From the NCBI RefSeq assembly GCF_032854445.1, contig NC_088296.1, positions 27,335,064-27,399,063 on the forward strand: DNA of 64,000 bases, in the 5' to 3' direction. Made by a program: the position numbers and the translations under genes. Shown here piece after piece: positions 48,701-53,966 of the stretch. This stretch comes from Liolophura sinensis (Eukaryota > Mollusca > Polyplacophora > Chitonida > Chitonidae). How positions within the stretch are numbered: the first letter of the stretch is position 1; every line of letters begins with the position of its first letter. The notes below the pieces were generated by a model. The model saw nothing but the letters and a program-made list of their open reading frames with translations, had not been told where the DNA came from and did no database searches.

Positions 48701-51700
48701 TTATATAATCGTTACCCTTATTAGTTTTACATCTGGAATTACATTGGTGGACGCATTGACTAAGCCAATGTTGTTGTTTTTTTAGACACATTTACCAACA
48801 TCATGTATGTGAGGTATAGCAGTTTCGTTCACAGGTGAACCAACAACTTCTACATTTATGACTTAATCTCGAGGCAATCCCGCGAACAAACACACCCGAC
48901 TGCATGAGACGCCGCAGGAAACAACATAATGATTTACGTGAACTCTTCTTTTTGTGTGTGTCAGTGTGTGTGTGGAGGTGACGAAGCCTAAACATTAAAC
49001 TTCGGTCATGCTTACCTGTACCGCTTGCCAAACAGGCATATGGCCTTCAATGATGGGAGAAGTCGCACACCCCGCTGCTTCAGTCCGTCTCTAATCTTTG
49101 TCGGTGACCAGTTGAAAAGCGGCCCAAGAACAAACGCGATGAGAAACCGTACACGGTAGGAAATCTTGTGAAGCTGGAAAGTAGGTACACTCTGCGTGTC
49201 GTTCGCCATGTTGCCTTTTTTCTTCTGCCGGATTACAGCACAACCTATCAGTAGTCCTGCCGAAAACTAACCACACGGCTATCACACGGCTATCACACGC
49301 GTGTGGTTGATACCACACGCGTGTGGAACGCGCACCGTAAGATCTGTTGTGTGGTCAATATGCTGTGTTTCAGAGCAAACCACACGCGTGTGATACTCGT
49401 GTGGAATGCATTCCAACTGCGGTAGTAATGCGTGTGGTATGGTGGTCACTTTTTTGTTGTACTGTACATGAAGTAACAAATCCACAAACGTTGACTTATT
49501 CACTGCCATGCTTGGTTTCCTGCATGCATAAAATTTATCGACATAATGCTGGTGAAAAATTCTCCAGTTTTTACAGTATGATGATAAACAACAGTTAGCA
49601 TGACCAGACAAATGAGTATCTGTGCTGTGTGATGCTTGGTCTAACCATTGCTATGCTCTGATTGGCCAGATGCTGGACAGTATGATGATAAACAACAGTT
49701 AGCATGACCAGATAAATGGGTATCTGTGCTGTGTGATGTTTGATCTAACCATTGCTATGCTCTGATTGGCCAGATGCTGGAGAGTATGGTGAAGAAGCCG
49801 CGGCCTACGCGTGCAGAGAGCAGTGATGTGGCCAATGCTGTGCTGGACGGTGCCGACTGCGTCATGTTGTCCGGGGAGACTGCCAAGGGACAGTACCCAC
49901 TGGAAGCCCTCAAGATGATGCATAAGGTGACATGAGCACATTACTTTTTCATCGTAATTCCTCAGTCTTTTCTCATATGAGTGCAGCTTTCAGTGCAATT
50001 CGTGCGCGCTTTTAATTTGATTTTGGAGGCAAAACTACATTGGTCGGATTAACCAATATCAGGGCTTCACAAAAAGTATAATTTTTTCAGGCTACACTTC
50101 AGTATATGCTTGAATAAACACCTTGCAAACACGCGAAAAGGTTGAATGAATGATTATGGCTAAACGCCATCGAAAATGTTGAAGAATTACAGTAGCAGGC
50201 TACATTGGTAACACTCTTATCTGTTTGGAAATACAATCTGTGCAAAGACGTAATTCTGTTTTTAGAGGTGCAGAATACATCTGCTGTACATCTATAAAAG
50301 TGTAAAGTTATTACGGATATTTTTGTCCTCATTTGTATTGATGTAATTTACAGGAAGACTTGGGAGGGGAGCGAAATATTATTTGACATGCCAGTTAATA
50401 AATTGACGTGCAAACATGGGGTTTCTATCATAAAGACCTTCAGTTATAAGTTTATTTCGGTGATATGATTTCCCCCACCCTTAAACCTGACCACCGTCAT
50501 GAAAGTGAAAAATGAGTAAAAATCTTATCAGCAGTGAAGTGCATTGAAATATCAAAACTGGACCAAAAGCCAATCACTCAACAAGAGAATCATCATAAAA
50601 GTGCTGAATGATATTGTTTATTCTCTCACCAGATCTGCCGTGAGGCTGAATCTGCAGTGTTCCACAACCAGTTGTTTGAAGAGCTTCGCCGGGAGACCCC
50701 CACTCCAACTGACCCGACCCATACCATCGCCATAGCAGCCGTGGAGGCCTCCTTCAAGTGTCAGGCTGCGGCTATTATCGTCATCACAACAACGGGCAGG
50801 TGAGCAAACCTCTGAGTGTAGGCTGTCATTGTGTGGCTGCATTGCCTGTGTGGGACACATAAGCAGAACTTTGGTTGAGTGATAAAGTTGCTTTTATGTG
50901 GCCTATTTTACAAAGCAGTTACAAACTGCTCCTGGCATAGTTTCCTTGGCCACATATTAAAATACCGTTTCTGTCACCGAATCCAGCTCCTTTAGTTCTG
51001 CTTCAGGTGAATCCAGCTGTTATTAGTGCTTACATAACTGAGCCTAGCCTCTGTACTATCTCTCATGACTAAACTCAGCTCATGTTTATCTTTTCTCTGA
51101 TGAATTCAGCTAGTGGTAGCTCTTCAGTTGCTTTGTGACTGAAGTGGTCTAGTTTTCTCTGTTCCTAGATTTAACAACCAGTGAAATAAAGTCTCTGTCT
51201 TGGCTGTCATGTTAAGAGTGAAATACAGCTCTTGCCCAGTATTAGATTTTGTGAACTTGCTCCCAGGTTTGAGTTTGACTTTCTGGTTTGAGTCAGGAAG
51301 GTTTGTCACATATGTATGGTGAATCACATTAGTTTACCCTGGGCACTCAGGTTTCCTCAAAAACATGTCACTGTCGTAAAAGCGAAGGATTCTTGAGTAC
51401 ACTCTTACGACTCTTGAGTACAGCTCGTTATGACTCTTGAGTACAGCTCGTTACGACTCTTGAGTACAGCTCTTATGACTCTTGATTACAGCTCTTGCGA
51501 CTCTTGAGAGCAATCAGTTAAATACAATGTAGGTGTAAGTCAGTCAATACTAGCAGCAGGATGACGAGTGTGCACGTTTAGAGCATTGGACAATGAGTCC
51601 CTGTGATCTGAAAACCTTCAGCTGATCTGCATGTTTATATGATTTATTAAATATTACATTTCTAGACCTTCATCCAGCCTGAAAGAACGCTGCTCAATAA

Positions 51701-53966
51701 AGTAAATATATGACACACACATGTATAATAGTTAAAATAAGTAGAGAAGTATGCTTGTGTTGAACCAGTTTAACATTCTACATTCCTGGCAGTGATTCGT
51801 GCAAAGTTTTTCTAAGTTAATACATGGATGTTTACGTGTTTTCAGATCGGCCCACCTGGTGGCTGCGTACCGCCCCCGCTGTCCCATCATCACGATGACG
51901 AGGAATGCCCAGACGGCCAGACAAGGCCACCTGTTCAGGGGCATCTTCCCTATCCATTACACAGGTAAGTCTGTCTTAGCACTGTCTTCACAGGTATCTT
52001 CTGCCTTCAACCTCCCCACATGACGAAGGTAAAGAAATCCCAGGATTTTTAAGTGAGTAGTCAGTATCATGATCCATGGGAAATAGGATGGAGATTGGAT
52101 TGTTTTACTTCCATATCTGTTTATTCATTCTACATGTATCATCTGTAGCTGTAGATTAGAAAGCTTATATTCCTGTATTCCTGTCACCCCTCCGATTTTC
52201 CCTGTCCTCAGCAAATTTTGGTTGTTCTCCACAGACGACACTATCATATCATTCACCCCGTGTAATAAAAGAGACTGTGCTTTTTGGACATTTTTGCAAG
52301 GAAGTCCTATTTTGTCATGCCTTCCTTTATGCAAGTCAGAAGTTGGGCAATTTGTGGGAGGGATTTTTGACAAGTTAGAACGTTTGTCCACTCGGCTACA
52401 TCTAGTTTTTACGCATTTGTTTTTTGCTCACATTTTTGTGGAAAATGAGAGAAATTTGCACTGCCCAGTTGGAACACAGAAGTCAGTGATGTCATTTAAA
52501 AGCTCTTGTAATTAGGTATGGATGACAGCTGTCACTCTTCTGCAGCGACCTGGTAGGCATCCGTGTTACATGTATATAGTCTTGTTTGCTCGGAGGTCAC
52601 TTTTATCTCCAATTTAAATTAATTTATTTCCTTATTTGCTCAGGCTATAACATAGTTGTCAACAGTTTTGCAGTCTGATCACAATGTTGTATCGGTGTAC
52701 TGTGTTCTGTTTGTAACTGTTCTAATAATGTGTGTTAACGTTAAATGGTTAACTTGGTGCCCTTTTCGCACTGGGTGCCACCGTCACAACTTAAACATTG
52801 AGGAAGTAGGCCATGCTTTGTTCTCTACCATATTGTACCTGAATCTACTTCAGCACCACAACTGACACAAAAACAAGCCATTTGGCCCAGCTGACCTGCC
52901 TCCTGTGGCTTTGGTGTAAGCAATAAAAACTTCCTTACATTGAATGTCCCACTTTGAGTATAGAAAATGTAATACCTCATAATAGACAGTTCCATGGCTG
53001 ACTTCGTAGATGACAGACTTCCAATTCCCATGGCATAGCATTCTCAGGCGTTGCGTGTAATTTGTGAATACACAACGCCATCGTATTGTTGTAGTTGTGG
53101 TTGTGGCATCCATCGTAACCATGGTAACCTAGGCCTTCACTGTTATGTTTTGCATGGTGGATGTATGGGCCGTTGTGCGATGTGTGTGGTTGTGTAGCAT
53201 CTAACTGGCTTCATGGGACTTTATCTGGCTGTTTTGAGATTTAACTTTCGTACACGTTAATAAAAAACAGATTGTTTAAGATTTGTTAGCATTGATTGAA
53301 GAGGAAGATTTTTGGCTTCTAAATTCCTCCGACCCTACCCCCAAAATATTTCTTTACACTGAAATAGATTTTTAAAAAAATTTGGGTTGATATATCATTA
53401 CATACATGTACTCAGGGACATGTATTTTTGAGTTACAAAAAGCCTGAAAGAATGAAGTAAATTATAAGTGTTCAAAGCATAATAGAACAGCTAGTAGATT
53501 GATGGTTCAAGATCTGGCAAAATATTAGCTACTTCAGTGACATTTGTTGTATGTGCCTGATACAGAAAATGGCTGATTCCAGCTTATGTACAATACGGTG
53601 TGCTGTCCATGAGGTCAGGGTTGATAGGAACTGTCCACTGTAGTGATTAGGGGTAACAGACTTTTGTGCTTGTAGTGTATGCGAGTGGCTTGCTGCATGT
53701 GTCTGTAATGCTTGACACATCACAATTTATCTCCCCTTACAGAGCCCCGCGAGGAAACCTGGACAGACGACATGGATAAGCGAATCCACAGCGCACTCAC
53801 GATCGGTCGCGAACGTGGCTTTATTAAGGGTGGAGACCCCATCGTCATAGTAACGGGCTGGAAGTCCGGATCCGGGTACACCAACACTCTGCGAATCATC
53901 AACACTCCGGAACAGGAGGATGGGCCAATAATGGGCACACCTATTATCAAAAACTACAATGATTAG
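26112..53966 (+). CDS. PK: Pyruvate kinase, isoform with terminal exon A
   Basis: Transfers phosphate from phosphoenolpyruvate to ADP, the last step of glycolysis; cytosolic tetramer. Coding exons: 26112-26262, 27469-27560, 28240-28359, 29270-29456, 32893-33034, 35363-35488, 37701-37851, 49774-49926, 50633-50799, 51846-51964, then 53743-53966. The product is about 544 residues, slightly over the usual ~530. Landmarks in order: MSKKEQEGG start; [35 protein letters not shown]; the active-site segment [66 protein letters not shown] (phosphate loop of the allosteric sugar-phosphate site in the vertebrate enzymes). Phases agree at all junctions except around the fifth and sixth exons, where small indels break the frame. 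The ATG at 26112 is chosen because MSK is common at the start of animal enzymes; upstream coding exons remain possible. A 10.8 kb DNA transposon sits in the seventh intron. Confidence 0.95.
26300..26575 (+). mobile_element. SINE family 1, diverged, in pyruvate kinase intron 1
   Basis: CACTCAGGAGTCTCTCACCA, GTGAATTCAAGTCTAGCTCA and AGTATTCTTGAGTAAGGTGT follow the SINE 1 consensus of this window. It lies just 40 bases after the exon ending at 26262. No clean target duplication seen. Confidence 0.8.
27040..27425. repeat. Minisatellite, 32-bp unit, ~12 copies, 44 bases before an exon
   Basis: Unit GTACATTTGAGTAAACATGG then TGCATTGTACAT. Ends immediately upstream of the exon starting at 27469, probably covering the branch-point region. 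The unit has no exon similarity. Confidence 0.95.
28240..28359 (+). CDS. PK: Pyruvate kinase exon with [12 protein letters not shown]
   Basis: Forty codons, phase 0 both sides: [20 protein letters not shown] then [20 protein letters not shown]. Carries the conserved Asp/Thr of the K+ and substrate pocket. Its last eight-nine bases (GCTGAAAG) and its donor were amplified into the array that follows. Confidence 0.95.
28352..28900 (+). repeat. Minisatellite, ~23-bp unit, ~22 copies, each carrying an exon end and 5' splice site
   Basis: Unit GCTGAAAGGTGTGAGTACTG plus TGT. The real exon ends GCTGAAAGAT followed by donor GTGAGTATTGTG, so each unit repeats the exon's last bases and a GTGAGT donor. 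Copies decay towards 28900. Some units lost two bases (AAAGGTGAGAG). Confidence 0.95.
30385..30443. repeat. Overlapping alternative hairpins
   Basis: Two perfect 11-bp inverted repeats share an arm: CAGCCTGCCCT (30385-30395) pairs with AGGGCAGGCTG (30407-30417), and GGCTGTAGGCA (30413-30423) pairs with TGCCTACAGCC (30433-30443). Only one can form at a time. Possibly the relic of a mobile element; function unknown. Confidence 0.6.
31828..32040. mobile_element. MITE family, copy 1 (~215 bp)
   Basis: Inverted ends TAATTCCCGAACCTTTTCGC and GCGAAAAGGTTGAAGAATTA. The internal core TTTGATTTTGGAGGACAAAA and TTCACAAAAGTGTAATTTTA is shared with copies at 49954-50191 and 56634-56848. No coding capacity. 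Confidence 0.85.
32096..32122 (+). repeat. Poly-G tract
   Basis: A run of G of about 22-26 bases after a T run, followed by another G run. Hard to sequence, and G-quadruplex-prone on the transcribed RNA. Confidence 0.8.
32214..32822. repeat. Minisatellite, 58-bp unit, ~9 copies, grown from a MITE
   Basis: Unit: CCTTGACATGTTAAAGCACA, CGTAGTGCAATGTCCACGTA, ACTACCATGGCAACATCC. The flank at 32767-32815 (GTGGAAGTTAAGTGCATGTA, then GAGCTTTGTGAAACCGG) is the other arm of the palindromic element type at 12759-12875, so one arm of a MITE was tandemly amplified. Confidence 0.85.
32893..33034 (+). CDS. PK: Pyruvate kinase fifth coding exon, with indels
   Basis: Splice sites are intact (TTTTCAG, GTAAGT). 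The family residues ([38 protein letters not shown]) are all present, but spread over three frames. Relative to the expected reading, one base is missing near 32903 (GATTCCTGATA), one A is extra in AAAAA near 32996, and the last codon is one base short before GTAAGT if the next exon starts in phase 0. The changes sit mostly in homopolymers, which favours assembly error over gene decay. Confidence 0.85.
33180..33310. repeat. Short tandem repeat, ~32-bp unit, four copies
   Basis: Unit TTAAACTAGCAGCGATATTG then TTTGCCTCAC, in pyruvate kinase intron 5. Confidence 0.9.
33311..35013. other. Intron 5 of pyruvate kinase, remaining part
   Basis: No gene recognised. Contains a four-copy ~28-bp repeat at 34105-34222 (CCCGAGATGTCTGTAACATG) and a poly-C tract at about 34938-34954. 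Confidence 0.55.
35026..35287 (+). mobile_element. SINE family 1, complete, with target duplication
   Basis: A-box region GTGGTTCAGTTGG and B-box GAGTTCAAGTCC; 3' end GTACGGCGTAAAACACCAAT plus (AAAT)n. Target duplication ACAATGTCCTTG at 35014-35025 and 35288-35299. Recent insertion just before the exon starting at 35363. Confidence 0.92.
35363..35488 (+). CDS. PK: Pyruvate kinase sixth coding exon (active-site Lys), with indels
   Basis: Encodes [20 protein letters not shown] then the catalytic segment [13 protein letters not shown]. It is two bases short: at 35429-35441 the expected coding for LGEKGKD is reduced to TTAGGGAGAAGGAAAAGAC, consistent with one G missing from a G run and one A from an A run. 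Splice sites are intact, and the phase out (2) fits the next exon. The conserved Lys lies downstream of the indels. Confidence 0.88.
35808..35893 (+). mobile_element. SINE family 1 3' end fragment
   Basis: TTTCCACCCACCATAATGCT, then GTATAAGTGAAATATTCTTT and TACGGCGTAAAACACTAATC with a short AAATAAA tail. Embedded in a CTGTGTGCCTGTATTCTATC short repeat region (35700-36010). Confidence 0.8.
36305..36565 (+). mobile_element. SINE family 1, complete, with target duplication
   Basis: Head GGCCTCCGTGGCTCAGTTGG, full body, GTACGGCGTAAAACACCAAT and (AAAT)n tail. Target duplication ATGAATATGAAAGG at 36291-36304 and 36566-36579. Confidence 0.93.
36712..37565. repeat. Minisatellite, 45-bp unit, ~19 copies
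   Basis: Unit AAGCAGTTGTAACAACCAAC, ACCCCTCACTAGCAGCCCAT, TCTCC. The unit length is a multiple of three and lacks stops in several frames, so ORFs of 300 and 320 codons arise on the two strands; these are artefacts. It lies 135 bases upstream of the exon starting at 37701. Confidence 0.95.
37701..37851 (+). CDS. PK: Pyruvate kinase seventh coding exon (ARGDLG motif)
   Basis: One base plus 50 codons: [20 protein letters not shown] then [15 protein letters not shown], ending PVICATQ. Holds the conserved Asp of the Mg-binding pair and the Thr of the PEP site. Donor GTTTGT, phase 0. Followed by an 11.9 kb intron that houses the DNA transposon. Confidence 0.95.
37852..38648. other. Intron 7 of pyruvate kinase, left of the transposon
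   Basis: AT-rich, no feature recognised. Confidence 0.5.
38651..38673 (+). repeat. Left terminal inverted repeat of the Tc1-type element
   Basis: Twenty-three bases beginning CAGTACAACAAAAAAGTGAC, exact reverse complement of 49442-49464. CAGT is a common terminus of Tc1/mariner elements. The similarity continues imperfectly inwards (TATGAACACG against CATACCACACG). Confidence 0.95.
38679..38833. promoter_or_regulatory. Left subterminal CACACGCGTGTG palindromes
   Basis: Copies at 38679-38688 (ACACGCGTGT), 38712-38723 (ACACGCGTGTGG), 38791-38801 (TATGCGTGTGG, half site) and 38819-38833 (CCACACGCGTGTGGT), interspersed with CCACACGGCTAT or ACACGGCTAC. Arranged as in the right end, so likely protein-binding sites for mobilisation or promoter control. 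Inference. Confidence 0.7.
39098..43451 (+). CDS. BEN-domain accessory protein of the Tc1-type element
   Basis: Exons 39098-39110, 40296-40355, 40561-40710, 40840-40967, 41375-41701, 42001-42096 and 42777-43451, all GT-AG, joined in one frame to give 482 residues ([20 protein letters not shown] ...). Residues ~20-75 ([20 protein letters not shown] ... [11 protein letters not shown]) resemble the N-terminal domain of BEND5-type proteins. Residues 118-226 are low-complexity Gly-rich, ending in a basic [12 protein letters not shown] stretch, a likely nuclear localisation signal. A helical region follows ([20 protein letters not shown]). The C-terminal ~110 residues are a BEN domain: [38 protein letters not shown], then [18 protein letters not shown] domains bind DNA and recruit chromatin factors. 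An AATAAA near 43893 can end the transcript. Chance in-frame joining of seven exons is implausible. Its role in the element is unknown. Confidence 0.88.
39918..39985 (-). mobile_element. SINE family 1 tail fragment inside the Tc1-type element
   Basis: TTTATTTATTTATTTA, then TGGTGTTTTACCCCATACTC and AAGAATATT, reverse-oriented 3' end of SINE 1, in the first intron of the BEN gene. Confidence 0.75.
41375..41701 (+). CDS. Gly-rich exon of the BEN-domain gene
   Basis: 109 codons, phase 0 both sides. Starts [20 protein letters not shown] and continues through Gly/Val/Ser repeats to [20 protein letters not shown]. The coding strand is extremely G-rich, with (GGGGGATTT)3 at 41414-41440, a good G-quadruplex candidate in DNA and RNA. 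Open throughout despite the bias, which supports real coding. Confidence 0.85.
43452..45403. other. Gap between the convergent genes of the Tc1-type element
   Basis: AT-rich, with an AATAAA at ~43893 (plus) and at ~45090 (minus, read as TTTATT on plus), suitable ends for the two transcripts. A poly-A/poly-G run lies at 43772-43812 and (GAGT)n at 44703-44720. Confidence 0.55.
45404..49209 (-). CDS. DD34E Tc1-type transposase, six exons
   Basis: Cuts and pastes the element by binding its inverted repeats. Exons on the minus strand: 49209-49016, 47563-47348, 47089-46885, 46591-46469, 46162-46096, 45663-45404. Phases agree at every junction, giving 354 residues, the usual size. The N-terminus (residues ~15-64) is a first helix-turn-helix region ([20 protein letters not shown]), then SGRPSKL, then a second one ([11 protein letters not shown] ... 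[15 protein letters not shown]), a bipartite paired-like domain. Catalytic triad: D171 in IFSDEAS, D257 in [11 protein letters not shown] and E292 in [11 protein letters not shown], with exactly 34 residues between the last two (DD34E). No stop or frameshift, so it may be active. Five introns of 0.3-1.45 kb are very unusual for a Tc1 transposase. Start chosen as the first ATG of the first exon (CCATG, 49209), 255 bases from the element end. Confidence 0.93.
45725..45759. repeat. (AT)n microsatellite in transposase intron
   Basis: About 16 TA units next to the 45663-45404 exon's upstream intron. A second AT-rich microsatellite lies at 46621-46653. Confidence 0.9.
47695..47915 (-). mobile_element. 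SINE family 1, diverged, inside the Tc1-type element
   Basis: Reverse-oriented: GTTTTACACCATACTCCAGA, ATATTTCACTTATAAGTCGG, TTGGACTTGAACTCACAGCG and GCGCTGCACTCATGTGTTAA cover tail to head. It lies in the first intron of the transposase gene. No clean target duplication, so the insertion is old. Confidence 0.8.
49294..49440. promoter_or_regulatory. Right subterminal CACACGCGTGTG palindromes
   Basis: Perfect copies at 49294-49305, 49314-49325 and 49380-49391; half sites CTCGTGTGGAATGCATT at 49397 and GCGTGTGG near 49430. GTGTGGAATGCATT also occurs next to the left-end palindrome (38716 on). Located between the transposase start and the terminal repeat. Confidence 0.7.
49442..49464 (-). repeat. 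Right terminal inverted repeat of the Tc1-type element
   Basis: Reverse complement of 38651-38673, ending ...GTTGTACTG before the TA duplication at 49465-49466. Confidence 0.95.
49574..49781 (+). repeat. 104-bp tandem duplication carrying a 3' splice site and exon start
   Basis: Two copies with a 104-base period. Each ends TGCTCTGATTGGCCAGATGC then TGGAsAGTATG: the real copy is the acceptor at 49773 and exon start MLESM, the decoy has its acceptor at 49669 and the first 15 exon bases with one change. The copy differences are few, so the event is fairly recent. Confidence 0.93.
49774..49926 (+). CDS. PK: Pyruvate kinase eighth coding exon (MLSGETAKG)
   Basis: Fifty-one codons, phase 0 both sides: [51 protein letters not shown]. 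The family's conserved ATQMLESM motif spans the junction with the previous exon across the transposon-bearing intron. Confidence 0.96.
49954..50191. mobile_element. MITE family, copy 2
   Basis: Ends GTAATTCCTCAGTCTTTTCT and GAAAATGTTGAAGAATTACA; core TTTGATTTTGGAGGCAAAAC shared with 31828-32040. Contains a ~25-base internal insertion near the right end (GAATGATTATGGCTAAACGC). Confidence 0.85.
50633..50799 (+). CDS. PK: Pyruvate kinase ninth coding exon
   Basis: [20 protein letters not shown] then [20 protein letters not shown], ending ITTTG and the first two bases of Arg. C-domain; with the next exon it makes TTTGRS, the phosphate-binding loop of the effector site in regulated isozymes (PKL has the same TTTGRS). 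Confidence 0.96.
51340..51515 (+). repeat. SINE-tail-derived tandem repeat, ~22-bp unit
   Basis: Starts with a diverged SINE 1 3' half (CACTGTCGTAAAAGCGAAGG, ATTCTTGAGTACA) and continues as five or six copies of CTCTTGAGTACAGCTCKTTA. In intron 9 of pyruvate kinase. Confidence 0.7.
51846..51964 (+). CDS. PK: Pyruvate kinase tenth coding exon (last shared exon)
   Basis: [20 protein letters not shown] then [20 protein letters not shown], ending with one base (G) of a split Glu codon. Both terminal exons (53743 and 62666) supply AG to complete it. Donor GTAAGT. Confidence 0.96.
51965..53742. other. Intron 10 of pyruvate kinase
   Basis: No gene or mobile element recognised. Confidence 0.5.
53743..53966 (+). 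CDS. PK: Pyruvate kinase terminal exon A
   Basis: [60 protein letters not shown], then [14 protein letters not shown] and stop. Holds the C-domain effector loop: Trp of EETW and Arg of DKR match human PKM2 Trp482 and Arg489, and GSGYTN matches GSGFTN. Phase 2 acceptor CTCCCCTTACAG. AATAAA at 54519-54524 is a likely end of the transcript. Confidence 0.96.

Larger units (their letters stand above)
38651..49464. mobile_element. 10.8 kb composite Tc1-type DNA transposon with two spliced genes
   Basis: Flanked by TA on both sides (38649-38650, 49465-49466), the target duplication of IS630/Tc1/mariner elements. The ends are a perfect 23-bp inverted repeat (38651-38673 and 49442-49464) beginning CAGTACAACAAAAAAGTGAC. 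Inside are a six-exon DD34E transposase gene (49209 to 45404, minus) and a seven-exon BEN-domain gene (39098 to 43451, plus), convergent and both open throughout. Each end has several CACACGCGTGTG palindromes. Typical Tc1 elements are 1.2-2 kb with an intronless transposase, so size, introns and cargo are all unusual. Two SINE fragments inside (39918-39985, 47695-47915) suggest the element carries passengers or has been in place for some time. It occupies a pyruvate kinase intron. Confidence 0.92.
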
